Shown one piece after another: positions 9,281 to 17,668 of a DNA stretch of 64,000 nt. Under the pieces are notes generated by a model. The model was not told the DNA's origin and searched no databases. It was given only the letters and a program-made list of their open reading frames with translations. The stretch spans positions 175,406 to 239,405 of the forward strand of contig NZ_BNAY01000012.1 in NCBI RefSeq assembly GCF_014654365.1. The letters run 5' to 3'. Position numbers and translations under genes: made by a program. How positions within the stretch are numbered: position 1 is the stretch's first letter; every line of letters starts with the position of its first letter. This stretch comes from Amycolatopsis oliviviridis. GTDB taxonomy: Bacteria > Actinomycetota > Actinomycetes > Mycobacteriales > Pseudonocardiaceae.

Positions 9281-10141
9281 TCAAGGCCGGCTGAGCAGTT
9301 CCGTCAGGACCGCGATGCTGCGGTCGCCGTGCCCGGCCTCGGCGGCCCGCCGCACGAGGTCGTGCATCGGACGTTGCCAGTCGACGTCGACGCCTTCCTC
9401 GGCCAGTTCGAGGTCGGCCACGGCACCGGCGTGGAAGATGTCCACCGAGGCGGCCGGATCGGAGTAGTCGCGGCTGTCGATTTCCTTGGCGTACATCGGA
9501 AGCACCGAGATGATCATCTCGAACCACTTGGTCGCGTACGGCAGGAGCGTTTCGGCTTCGAGCCCGCGCGACCGCAGTGCGGCGGCACCCTGGAAGAACC
9601 CGACCAGTGCGGGCAACAGGGTGCCGCCGACGGCGATTTCGTACAGTGCCGCGAGATCGGCCTCGTCGCCGAGGTGGACGGTGTCGCCGCCCAGTACGCG
9701 CAAGGTGTCGACGTGTTCGTCGAAGACCGCCTTGTCGCCGCTGTAGTACAGCAGCGTGTCCGGCGCGCCCACGGCCGACGGGATGTTCTTGACCGCGCCG
9801 TCGAGAAACCGCGCGCCCCGGCTCGTCGCCCACTCGGCCATCCGGCGCGCCCCCGCCGGGGAACCGCTGTTCAGGGTGACCAGGGCTCGTCCGGTCAGGG
9901 AAGCCGGTTCCAAGGCCGCGCGCGTGTCTTCGTAGGTGGTCAGACAGGCGATGGTCAACGGACTCGCCCGCACCGCCTCGTCGGCCGTTCCCGCCCGGCT
10001 CGCTCCCCGTGCGACAAGGGAATCGGCCTTGGAAGCCGTCCTGTTCCACACCGTGGTCGGATGCCCGGCCGCGAGGAAGGCACCCGCCAGGGCCGAGCCC
10101 ATCGAACCGAGTCCGACGACGGTCACCGGCGTATTCGTCAT
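9281..10141 (-). CDS. NAD(P)-binding imine-reductase-like / beta-hydroxyacid dehydrogenase family enzyme
   Basis: The protein has 286 residues. Its Rossmann fold starts with VTVVGLGSMGSALAGAFLAA (GxGxxG at residues 10-15) and includes WNRT, the end of strand 2 that selects NADPH in this family. The second half is the all-helical dimerisation domain of 6-phosphogluconate-dehydrogenase-like enzymes. The segment with DIFHAGAVADLELAEEGVD resembles imine reductases more than hydroxyisobutyrate dehydrogenase, and the canonical catalytic Lys region reads VKNIPSAVG. The substrate is unknown. The ATG has GGAG upstream. It is divergent from an HxlR regulator that probably controls it. Confidence 0.82.
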   Translation of the reverse strand: MTNTPVTVVGLGSMGSALAGAFLAAGHPTTVWNRTASKADSLVARGASRAGTADEAVRASPLTIACLTTYEDTRAALEPASLTGRALVTLNSGSPAGARRMAEWATSRGARFLDGAVKNIPSAVGAPDTLLYYSGDKAVFDEHVDTLRVLGGDTVHLGDEADLAALYEIAVGGTLLPALVGFFQGAAALRSRGLEAETLLPYATKWFEMIISVLPMYAKEIDSRDYSDPAASVDIFHAGAVADLELAEEGVDVDWQRPMHDLVRRAAEAGHGDRSIAVLTELLSRP

Positions 10142-10207
10142 TTTTCGCTCCAGTCATAGAAAATCTCGGGGATGACTCCATGCTGGGCCGTCGCGTACAT
10201 TCGATCA

Positions 10208-10232
10208 AGTACCTACTATTTTGCCGGGTACT
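10208..10232. promoter_or_regulatory. putative HxlR operator
   Basis: AGTACC at 10208-10213 and GGTACT at 10227-10232 form a perfect 6-bp inverted repeat separated by 13 AT-rich bases, in the gap between the divergent reductase and HxlR genes. HxlR/YodB-type regulators bind GTAC-containing dyads of this size. The assignment to this regulator is inference from position. Confidence 0.5.
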
Positions 10233-10253
10233 GACAAAAAGGTAAGTGAAACG

Positions 10254-10601
10254 ATGAGCAAGAACCGGACGTTCACCTGCGGCCTCGACGCCGCGATCGC
10301 CGTCATGGGCGGCAAATGGAAAGGGCTCATCCTGTTCGCGCTCCAGGACGGGCCCGTGCGTTTCGGGGAACTGCGGCGCGCGGTACCCGGCATCAGCGAA
10401 CGGGTGCTGATCCTGCAGCTGCGCGAGATGGAGACCACCGGACTGCTGCATCGCGAGGTGTACCACCAGGTCCCGCCGAAGGTGGAGTACTCCCTGACCG
10501 AATTCGGGGACTCGCTCAACACCGCGATGGCCGCGCTGGGGGAGTGGGGCGAGGAGCACCTCGAGCGGATCGAGGCCATTCCCTGGTCCGACGTGAAGTG
10601 A
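10254..10601 (+). CDS. HxlR-family transcriptional regulator
   Basis: The protein has 115 residues with a single winged-helix HxlR domain. The family signature is clear: TCGLDAAIAVMGGKWKGLIL, then FGELRRAVPGISERVL in the recognition helix and YSLTEFGDSL in the wing. A cysteine at residue 8 sits where redox-sensing members (YodB, HypR type) carry their sensor Cys, so thiol or quinone sensing is possible. I chose ATG 10254, which has AGGTAAGTG upstream. The gene is divergent from the imine-reductase-like gene and both share an AT-rich gap with a dyad. Confidence 0.9.
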   Translation: MSKNRTFTCGLDAAIAVMGGKWKGLILFALQDGPVRFGELRRAVPGISERVLILQLREMETTGLLHREVYHQVPPKVEYSLTEFGDSLNTAMAALGEWGEEHLERIEAIPWSDVK

Positions 10602-10665
10602 GCGGTGAAGCACCCAGTAGGCTCCGGGCGAATAGCACGAAACCCACCCAAGGAGAAATACCGCC

Positions 10666-11076
10666 GTGACTGAACGCACGCTGGTCCTCGTCAAGCCCGA
10701 TGGCGTCGCGCGCGGCCTCGTCGGCGAGGTCATCGCTCGCATCGAGCGCAAGGGCCTGAAGCTCGCCGCCCTCGAACTGCGCACCGTCGAGCGCTCGGTC
10801 GCAGAGGAGCACTACGCCGAGCACAAGGAGCGCCCGTTCTTCGGCGACCTCCTCGAGTTCATCACCTCGGGCCCGCTGGTCGCGATCGCCGTCGAGGGCC
10901 CGCGCGCCATCGCCGCCTTCCGCCAGCTCGCCGGTGGCACCGACCCGGTCGAGAAGGCCACCCCCGGCACCCTGCGCGGCGACTTCGCGCTGGAGACCCA
11001 GTACAACCTGGTGCACGGTTCGGACTCCCCGGAGTCGGCCGAGCGCGAGCTCAAGCTCTGGTTCCCCGAGGTCTGA
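10666..11076 (+). CDS. ndk: nucleoside diphosphate kinase
   Basis: This is a 136-residue enzyme that moves the gamma-phosphate between nucleoside tri- and diphosphates through a phosphohistidine. The active His is His117 in NLVHGSDSPESA. The start LVLVKPDGVARGLVGEV and the Kpn loop region are standard. The GTG start has AAGGAG ten bases upstream. A TAGGCT at 10618 may be the -10 of its own promoter. In M. tuberculosis ndkA lies between folC/DUF4233 and rne, as here, though about 10 kb of exported-enzyme genes have been inserted between ndk and rne in this genome. Confidence 0.97.
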   Translation: MTERTLVLVKPDGVARGLVGEVIARIERKGLKLAALELRTVERSVAEEHYAEHKERPFFGDLLEFITSGPLVAIAVEGPRAIAAFRQLAGGTDPVEKATPGTLRGDFALETQYNLVHGSDSPESAERELKLWFPEV

Positions 11077-11131
11077 CACACTCGTGGGTGGCGCGGGAAG
11101 ACCGCGTCACCCACGGATCTGGGGGTTGTCG

Positions 11132-11875
11132 ATGACACCGGACGAGCACCTGGCCCGACTGCGGGAACTCACCACCGGTTTCGCGGGGGTGGCGCGCACC
11201 GGGGACCACGCCGCGCCCGTCCCGTGCTGCGGCGACTGGCTCCTGCGTGACCTGGTCGTCCACCTCGGCAACGTCCACCGCTGGGCGACGGAGATCGCCC
11301 GGACCGGCGAGCCCGCCCCGCAGGACTTCGGCGTCGAACCGGGCGCGGATCTCGCCGCCTGGTACGCCGAATGCGCGGACGGCCTCATCGGGGCCCTGAG
11401 CGAGGCCTCCCCGGAAGACCGCGCCTGGAACTTCACCGCCGGCGCCAAGACCAAGGCGTTCTGGTTCCGCCGCCAGGTCCACGAGACCGCGGTGCATCTG
11501 CTCGACGCGCATCGCGCGGCGGGCACCGAATACACCCTCGACCCGTCCATCGCCGCCGATGGCGTGGACGAGGTCCTCATCGGCATGCTGCCGAAGGTGA
11601 AGCGCTGGCACACCCCGCCGAACGTCACCGTTCCGTTGCTGCTGAAGACATCCGACACCGGACACGCCTGGTTGATCACACCGCCGGGTGAGAACGACGT
11701 CCCCGGTTCGCGGCGGGCCGACCCCGCCGAAGCGGCGGGCGCCGTCGTCGAAGGGCCCGCGGAAGGGCTGGACTTGCTGCTGTGGCAACGAGTCGGGCTC
11801 GACGGGGCGGGCCTGAAGATCACCGGCGACGTCGCGGCGGCCGAAACCTTCCTCGCCGGGCCGTTCACGCCCTGA
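11132..11875 (+). CDS. maleylpyruvate isomerase / mycothiol-dependent DinB-family protein
   Basis: The product has 247 residues. The N-terminal half is a DinB-like four-helix bundle (PVPCCGDWLLRDLVVHLGNVH and later FRRQVHETAVHLLDAHRA) whose three His positions form the metal site of mycothiol-dependent maleylpyruvate isomerase relatives. The C-terminal half is the SCP2-like substrate domain of the TIGR03083 group. Such proteins use mycothiol, the actinobacterial thiol, for conjugation or isomerisation. The real substrate is unknown. ATG 11132 follows GGGGGT. No neighbour suggests a pathway. Confidence 0.82.
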   Translation: MTPDEHLARLRELTTGFAGVARTGDHAAPVPCCGDWLLRDLVVHLGNVHRWATEIARTGEPAPQDFGVEPGADLAAWYAECADGLIGALSEASPEDRAWNFTAGAKTKAFWFRRQVHETAVHLLDAHRAAGTEYTLDPSIAADGVDEVLIGMLPKVKRWHTPPNVTVPLLLKTSDTGHAWLITPPGENDVPGSRRADPAEAAGAVVEGPAEGLDLLLWQRVGLDGAGLKITGDVAAAETFLAGPFTP

Positions 11876-11988
11876 TCTTCGGCGCCCTACGCCGTTCGGT
11901 TCACGTTCACCTCCGGGTCTTCTCCTGGCGGTTCTCGTCCGCTGTGCTGAGCTGAGCCGTCTGTCACTCGATCGTGGGGTTTTTCGTG

Positions 11989-14900
11989 AGAAGATCACGC
12001 CTGTTGTTGCTCGCTGCCCTGCTGCCCGGATCGCTCGTCGCCGCACCCGTGCACGCCGATCCGCTGACCGCTCCGCTCGGCCCGGCGCCCGTCGAAGCCG
12101 CCCCCGCGGCCTCCTCGGCGAAAGAGGGCCCGTCCGCGTACGCCGTGGCCGCGCCCGACGACGGTCTCGTCACCACCAGCGCGACCTCGCGCGTGGCGCC
12201 GGGACTGAGTCTCACCGAATTCGACCGGTACGACCCCGCGGGCTGGATCCGCGGCGACACCCTCGCCGTCGACCTCACCAGCAAGACGCTCAAGCCGACG
12301 TACCTGAGCCCCGGCACGGTTTCCGAGCGGACACCGCTTTCGCAGCAGGTCGCCAGGGCGGGCGCGGTCGCCGGGGTCAACGGCGACTTCTTCGACATCA
12401 ACGCCAGCGGCGCGCCGATCGGCGTCGGCGTCGACGCCGGGAAACTCCAGACGGCGCCCGCGCGCGGCCACAACCTGACCGCGTCGATCACCGAAGAAGG
12501 CAAGGCGCGCCTCGCGGAGGTGTTCCTCGACGCGTCGATCACGTTGCCCGACGGCAAGGTCGTGCCCGCGTCGAACTTCAACAGCCCCGTGCTGAGCGGA
12601 GGCGCGATCGGCGTCTACACGCCGCTGTGGGGCGCGGCTTCGCGGCGGACCTCGGTCGCGGGCGCGCAGCGTGTCGTCGAGATCGAGCTGCGGGACGGGG
12701 TCGTCACGCAGGTGCGGCCGCAGCCCGCGGACGGCCCGATCGCCGCCGGGAGCGTGGTCCTGCTCGCCCGTGACGGCGGCGTGGACACGTTGTCCGGCTT
12801 GAAGACCGGCGACCGGGTGGGCGTCGCCTACGCGCCGAAGAGCGACGCGGGCAAGCTGTCCGTCTCGGTCGGCGGCAACATCGTCCTGCTGCGCGACGGG
12901 GCGATCCAGCCGGTCGACAACGTCGCCATGCACCCCCGGACCGCGGTCGGGTTCTCCGCCGACGGCACGAAGATGTGGCTGGCCACGGTCGACGGCCGTC
13001 AGGCGGACAGCCGCGGCATGACGGAGCTGGAACTCGCCCGCCACATGAAGTCGCTCGGTGCGGACGACGCCATCAACCTCGACGGCGGCGGTTCCTCGAC
13101 CATGCTCGCCCGCGAGGAGGGCGAGCAGTCGCCGCTGGTGCGCAACTCGCCGTCGGACGGCGGGGAACGCCTGGTGCCCAACGGGATCGGCGTCGCCACC
13201 GTGGCAGGCAGCGGACGCCTGACCGGGTTCTCACCGCGTCCCGCGCAGGACACCGCCGACGCGACGCGCGTGCTTTCCGGGCTGACGCGGAAACTCGTCG
13301 CCGGCGGTCACGACGAAACCGGCGCCGCCGTCGACGGCAAGGCCCAGTGGCTCACCACGAACCCGTTCCGCGGCACCGTGACCGGCGGCGTCTTCACCGC
13401 GCACGCCGACCGGTTCCGGCCGGACGCGCCCGCGAACGTCGACGTCCTGGCGAAGCGCGGCGGGGTCCTGGGCAAGACGACGCTGAACGTCCTCGGCTCG
13501 CCGGTCCGGCTGGGCACCAGCACCGAACAGGTCGCGTTGTCCGGCGAGGGCGCGAAGAGCACCTTCAAGGTCTTCGGCTACGACGCCGACGGCTACGGCA
13601 CGTGGATCGAACCCGACGACGTCAAACTCTACTACGACCCCTCGGTGGTGCGGATCGAGCCGTCCGGCGACGGATTCGCGGTCACCGCGCTGAAGGCCTC
13701 GGGCGCTTCGGCGATCACCGCCACCGCGGGCGGGAAGGTGACGCATCTGGCGGCGTCCGTCGGCACGGAATCCCGCATGGCGGCGTCCTTGGACGGCCCG
13801 GCGGGCTGGTCCGCCAGCGTCTTCCCGGCCGTCGTGGGCGCCGCGCTTTCCGAGGCGCCCGGCCGTGACGGCGGCCGCGGTCTCGCGCTGGACTACCGGC
13901 TGACCGGGACCAACGCCACGCGCGCGGCCTACGTCAACTCGGCGGCGCCGATCGCGCTGCCGCCCGGTACGCAGCGCGTCGGTCTGTGGGTCAACGGCGA
14001 CGCGAAGGGCGCCTGGCTGCGGGCGGAACTCCGCGACGCGGCCAACGTTCCGTCCCTTGTGGACCTTTCGTTGAGTGTCGACTGGACGGGCTGGCGTTAC
14101 GTCCGCGCGGCGATCCCGGCCGGGCTTCCCGACGGGCAGCGGCTGACGAAGTTCTACGCCGTCGAGAACGTCCCGGACCAGCAGTACGAAGGACGGCTGG
14201 TCTTCGACGATCTCACCTTCGAGGTCGCGCCCGCGGCCGCCGTCCCCGCCGATCCGGCGCCGCGTGACCCGGCGCTGATCACCGACGGCGTCGCGACCGG
14301 CGGCCTGCGGATCGCCGTCGTCAGCGACGCGCAGTTCACGGCCGACGACCCGAACGGCCCGCTGGTCGCCCAGGCCCGGCGCGCGCTGCGCGAGGCGGTG
14401 GCGGCGAAACCGGATCTCGTGCTGATCAACGGCGACTTCGTCGACCGCGGCACGGCCGCCGATTTCGTGCTGGCTCGTTCGATCATCGATCAGGAACTGG
14501 TCGGCAAGGCACCCTGGTACTACGTTCCGGGCAACCACGAGGCCGACGGCGGGCACGGGATCACGGAGTTCCAGGCGGCGTTCGGGGAGACGCATCGTGT
14601 CGCCGACATCGCCGGGATCAGGCTGGTGCTGATGGACTCCTCGCGCGGTTCGCTGCGCGCGGGCGGGTTCGACCAGATCCGGATGCTGCGCGAGGCGCTG
14701 GACGGAGCCAAGACGGACAGGGGGATCCGCGGCGTGGTCGTCGCGATGCACCATCCGGTCAAGGACCCGAGCCCAACCGGGAACTCGCAACTGGCCGACC
14801 GCAAGGAAGCCGCCATGCTGACCGGCTGGCTGACCGCCTTCGAACGCGAATCGGGCAAGCAGGCGTCCGCGATCGCCTCGCACGCGGGAGTGTTCAGCCT

Positions 14901-15348
14901 GTCGCGCGTCGACGGCGTGCCGTACCTGGGGAACGGCAACTCCGGGAAGTCGCCCGCGGCGGCCCCCGGTGACGGCGGGTTCGTCGGCTGGACGATGGTC
15001 CGGTTCGAGCCGGGCGACCGGGCGCAGCCGGTGCGGTTCGAGACGCGGCCGAACGTCGACTCGCTGACGATCTCCGGGCCGTCGTCCCTGGCGCGCGGGG
15101 AGAAGGCGGACATCCGGGCCGTGGTGACGCAGGGAGCGCGTCAGGTGCCGGTTTCGTACCCGGTCAGCGCGGACTGGAAGGGCGGCCGGGGCACGCACGT
15201 CGCCGACGGGTTCCTGCCCGCGATGCCGTGGGACGTCGCGTCCTTCGACCCGGCGACCGGCGTGCTGACCGCGCTGCGGCCTGGGGTGGCGACCCTTTCT
15301 GTCACCGTCAACGGCGTCTCTCGGACCCTGTCGGTCATGGTGAGGTGA
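11989..15348 (+). CDS. secreted phosphodiester glycosidase (NAGPA)-metallophosphoesterase fusion
   Basis: The product is about 1119 residues and exported. It has a signal peptide (VRRSRLLLLAALLPGSLVAA onward) ending near PVHA. An NAGPA-type phosphodiester glycosidase domain spans about 80-400, with GVNGDFFD early and DAINLDGGGSSTML near its end. A beta-rich, Ig/galactose-binding-like middle follows. A calcineurin-type metallophosphoesterase lies at about 770-990, with VVSDAQF, INGDFVDRG, VPGNHEADGG and MHHPVKDP. A Big_2-like beta domain closes the protein. It probably removes phosphodiester-linked sugars from wall glycopolymers and then hydrolyses the phosphate. GTG 11989 is preferred over GTG 11974 because it is preceded by GTGGGG. 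Hairpin 3 follows the stop. Confidence 0.85.
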   Translation, partial: RRSRLLLLAALLPGSLVAAPVHADPLTAPLGPAPVEAAPAASSAKEGPSAYAVAAPDDGLVTTSATSRVAPGLSLTEFDRYDPAGWIRGDTLAVDLTSKTLKPTYLSPGTVSERTPLSQQVARAGAVAGVNGDFFDINASGAPIGVGVDAGKLQTAPARGHNLTASITEEGKARLAEVFLDASITLPDGKVVPASNFNSPVLSGGAIGVYTPLWGAASRRTSVAGAQRVVEIELRDGVVTQVRPQPADGPIAAGSVVLLARDGGVDTLSGLKTGDRVGVAYAPKSDAGKLSVSVGGNIVLLRDGAIQPVDNVAMHPRTAVGFSADGTKMWLATVDGRQADSRGMTELELARHMKSLGADDAINLDGGGSSTMLAREEGEQSPLVRNSPSDGGERLVPNGIGVATVAGSGRLTGFSPRPAQDTADATRVLSGLTRKLVAGGHDETGAAVDGKAQWLTTNPFRGTVTGGVFTAHADRFRPDAPANVDVLAKRGGVLGKTTLNVLGSPVRLGTSTEQVALSGEGAKSTFKVFGYDADGYGTWIEPDDVKLYYDPSVVRIEPSGDGFAVTALKASGASAITATAGGKVTHLAASVGTESRMAASLDGPAGWSASVFPAVVGAALSEAPGRDGGRGLALDYRLTGTNATRAAYVNSAAPIALPPGTQRVGLWVNGDAKGAWLRAELRDAANVPSLVDLSLSVDWTGWRYVRAAIPAGLPDGQRLTKFYAVENVPDQQYEGRLVFDDLTFEVAPAAAVPADPAPRDPALITDGVATGGLRIAVVSDAQFTADDPNGPLVAQARRALREAVAAKPDLVLINGDFVDRGTAADFVLARSIIDQELVGKAPWYYVPGNHEADGGHGITEFQAAFGETHRVADIAGIRLVLMDSSRGSLRAGGFDQIRMLREALDGAKTDRGIRGVVVAMHHPVKDPSPTGNSQLADRKEAAMLTGWLTAFERESGKQASAIASHAGVFSLSRVDGVPYLGNGNSGKSPAAAPGDGGFVGWTMVRFEPGDRAQPVRFETRPNVDSLTISGPSSLARGEKADIRAVVTQGARQVPVSYPVSADWKGGRGTHVADGFLPAMPWDVASFDPATGVLTALRPGVATLSVTVNGVSRTLSVMVR

Positions 15349-15374
15349 CGGGGCCGTTCCCGCTTCGGTCGGGT

Positions 15375-15424
15375 GGGTCGTGAGTGGTAAGTGTCGTTAG
15401 AACGACACTTACCACTCACGACCC
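15375..15424. repeat. intergenic palindrome 3 (24-2-24 perfect hairpin)
   Basis: GGGTCGTGAGTGGTAAGTGT continues to CGTT, then AG, then the exact reverse complement. It lies 27 bases after the NAGPA fusion gene. It has no U-run. It differs in sequence from the GAAGGGGC hairpins and so represents a second palindrome type. Confidence 0.93.
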
Positions 15425-15551
15425 CCTGTACCGCGCAGGGCCTTCACGGCAACCCGCAGGGCACGTTCGCCCTATCCGTCAAGAGAACTCGACTTGCCAC
15501 CCTGGTGTCCGCCAGGGCTGAAAGCGTCCTTCACCGCGTTAGACGTAAGGA

Positions 15552-15591
15552 AAGGGCCCTTCACCGCATCGCATGCGGTGAAGGGCCCCTT
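15552..15591. repeat. intergenic palindrome 4
   Basis: AAGGGCCCTTCACCGCAT, a CGC loop, and ATGCGGTGAAGGGCCCCTT pair along 16 or more bases, with one extra C in the right arm. It lies just beyond the stop of the M14 carboxypeptidase (minus strand), facing hairpin 3 from the opposite gene. The GAAGGGCCC core relates it to hairpin 1. Confidence 0.9.
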
Positions 15592-15603
15592 CAGCCCACC
15601 GCG

Positions 15604-16635
15604 TCAGGCGGCTTCGTGCGCCTCTTCCACCGTGCCCGGCAGCGCCGGACCCCGCGGCGGGATCGCGTCCGCGGCGGCCGGATCCACCTTCCGCACCGAA
15701 CCGTCGGCCGCGGTCCGCGCGATCGCGAGCATCGACGCCAGCGCGTCCTGGATCTGCTGCTGCTCCCGCTCCGGGATGAGGCTCAGTTCGATCAGCACGC
15801 TGCCGTTGCCGAGCAGCCCGTATCCGTTGCGCGCGATGCCCTGGTAGTCACCGCCGGGGTACTGCGAGACGTAGCCGCCGTTGCCGTCGATCGACCGCTG
15901 CACCACGACCGCGACCTGCTTCGCGAAGTCCACATCGGACGGTTTGACGCCCGCGTTCGTCGGCCACAGCGTCGAAGCGGTGATCTCCCTGCCGTTCGCG
16001 TCCTTGTACCGGCCCTGCATGTGGTAGTCGACCATGATGTCCGGCTCGAACGACGCGTTCCGCCGCTGGATCAGGCCCGCCTCGGTGGCCGGGTTGTCCT
16101 TCGGCGCCACTGCCGGATCGTGGTAGCGGTTGATGTCGTAGCCCTTGCCCTTCTCCCCGTACTCGGGAGTGGCGTCCGGGTCGTAGTTGTAGCGCCAGTC
16201 GCGTTCGTGGCCGTCGGGGTTGGCGCGCACGACGATGTCGACGGTGACCTTCGACAGCAGTTTCCGGGCCCACGCGCTGTGTTCGACACCGACCTTGCGC
16301 AGGAATTCGAGCGCGGCGGGAGTCCCGAGCGGCTCGTCGCCGTGCTGCTGGGTGACGTACTGGATCCGCGTCTTGCCGTGGCCGACCCTGGCCGCCCACA
16401 CCGGACGGCCTTCGTTGCTGCGGCCGATCTTGTCCACCCGGATCTTGCCGTGGCTCAGCAAGGCCAGCTTGTGCAGTTCGAAGGCCAGCTTGGCGGTGGA
16501 GGGCCGCGGGTCGACGGTCCGGCCGTCCACAGTGGTCTCGGCCGCGGTGCTCTCGACGGCTTGGGCGGCGGGCGCCACCAAGAGCCCGGCGCTGACAAAA
16601 ACGGACAACAGGGCGATTCGGGACTTGAGACTCAT
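15604..16635 (-). CDS. secreted M14-family zinc carboxypeptidase
   Basis: The product has 343 residues with a signal peptide at 1 to about 26 (MSLKSRIALLSVFVSAGLLV then APAAQA). Zinc ligands appear as His98 and Glu101 in QQHGDEPLG and a downstream His in DYHMQG. The general-base Glu is probably in LIELSLIPE near residue 290. VRANPDGHERDWRYNYDP is the substrate pocket region of M14 peptidases. It should trim C-terminal residues from extracellular peptides or act on wall peptides. I start at ATG 16635, because the longer frame to 17013 runs opposite the ABC ATPase gene. It is divergent from that ABC operon. Confidence 0.88.
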   Translation of the reverse strand: MSLKSRIALLSVFVSAGLLVAPAAQAVESTAAETTVDGRTVDPRPSTAKLAFELHKLALLSHGKIRVDKIGRSNEGRPVWAARVGHGKTRIQYVTQQHGDEPLGTPAALEFLRKVGVEHSAWARKLLSKVTVDIVVRANPDGHERDWRYNYDPDATPEYGEKGKGYDINRYHDPAVAPKDNPATEAGLIQRRNASFEPDIMVDYHMQGRYKDANGREITASTLWPTNAGVKPSDVDFAKQVAVVVQRSIDGNGGYVSQYPGGDYQGIARNGYGLLGNGSVLIELSLIPEREQQQIQDALASMLAIARTAADGSVRKVDPAAADAIPPRGPALPGTVEEAHEAA

Positions 16636-16726
16636 GGTCGGTGAGTATCGACGAGCGGGCACCGTCCAACAAGAGGCCGGATAAACCGGTCGAATTTTGT
16701 CGGTGGCAGGTTCTAGGGTGCCTTCC

Positions 16727-17668
16727 GTGGGTGACTCAGAGCACGAATCGGCGATGGTCCAGGCGAAGGCGTTGGTCAAGCGTTTCGGCGACTTCGAGGC
16801 CGTACGCGGGATCGACGTCGAGGTCCGCCCGGGGGAGGCGTTCGGCTTCCTCGGGCCCAACGGCGCGGGCAAGTCCTCCACCATGCGGATGATCGCGAGC
16901 GTGTCCCCGCGCACCGAAGGCGACCTGCGGGTCCTCGGCATGGATCCGGACGTCGAGGGGCCGAAGATCCGCGCCCGGCTCGGCGTGGTGCCGCAGCAGG
17001 ACAACCTGGACACCGAGCTGACCGTCCGGCAGAACCTGCAGATCTACGGCCGCTACTTCGGGCTCTCCCGCGCGCACGTGCGGAGCAAGGCCGAGGAACT
17101 GATGGAGTTCGCCCAGCTCACCGACCGCGCGAACGCCGAGGTCGATTCGCTCTCCGGCGGCATGAAGCGGCGGCTGACCATCGCGCGGTCCCTGGTCAAC
17201 GATCCGGAACTGCTCCTGCTCGACGAGCCGACCACGGGGCTGGACCCGCAGGCCCGCCACCTGTTGTGGGACAGGCTGTTCCGGCTCAAAGCGGGCGGGA
17301 CCACGCTGATCATCACCACGCACTACATGGACGAGGCCGAGCAGCTCTGCGACAGGCTCGTCGTGATGGACAACGGCCGCATCGCCGCCGAAGGCTCGCC
17401 CGCGGACCTGATCAGCCGGTACTCCACCCGCGAGGTCGTCGAACTGCGCTTCCCGAACGGCGAGCAGGAGGCCGCGGCGAAGCGGATCGAAGGCCTCGCC
17501 GAACGCGTCGAGGTGCTGCCGGACCGCGTCCTGCTCTACACGATGACCGGCGAGGCCACCCTCGAACAGGCGCACGCGCGCGGCCTGCGCCCGCTGTCGA
17601 GCCTGGTCCGCCGGAGTTCGCTGGAGGACGTCTTCCTCCGCCTCACCGGCCGGACGCTGGTCGACTGA
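16727..17668 (+). CDS. ABC exporter ATP-binding subunit (DrrA-like)
   Basis: The product has about 313 residues. Walker A is GPNGAGKSS (43-51), the signature is LSGGMKRRLTIARS, and Walker B is LLLLDEPTTGLDPQ, followed by the H-loop TTHYMDEAEQL. The C-terminal part with EDVFLRLTGRTL is typical of the DrrA/NodI group, which exports drugs or lipids. GTG 16727 fits a leaderless signal (TAGGGT at 16714-16719, then 7 bases). An ATG at 16754 would give a shorter but complete protein, so the start is uncertain. It overlaps the first permease gene in a TGATG junction. Confidence 0.92.
   Translation: MGDSEHESAMVQAKALVKRFGDFEAVRGIDVEVRPGEAFGFLGPNGAGKSSTMRMIASVSPRTEGDLRVLGMDPDVEGPKIRARLGVVPQQDNLDTELTVRQNLQIYGRYFGLSRAHVRSKAEELMEFAQLTDRANAEVDSLSGGMKRRLTIARSLVNDPELLLLDEPTTGLDPQARHLLWDRLFRLKAGGTTLIITTHYMDEAEQLCDRLVVMDNGRIAAEGSPADLISRYSTREVVELRFPNGEQEAAAKRIEGLAERVEVLPDRVLLYTMTGEATLEQAHARGLRPLSSLVRRSSLEDVFLRLTGRTLVD

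Noticed and set aside
13231..15198. Long minus-strand frame opposite the NAGPA fusion gene
   Set aside because: Arg/Asp/His/Gly-rich shadow without a recognisable domain.
16636..17013. Upstream extension of the M14 peptidase
   Set aside because: It runs opposite the ABC ATPase and would hide the signal peptide that starts at ATG 16635.
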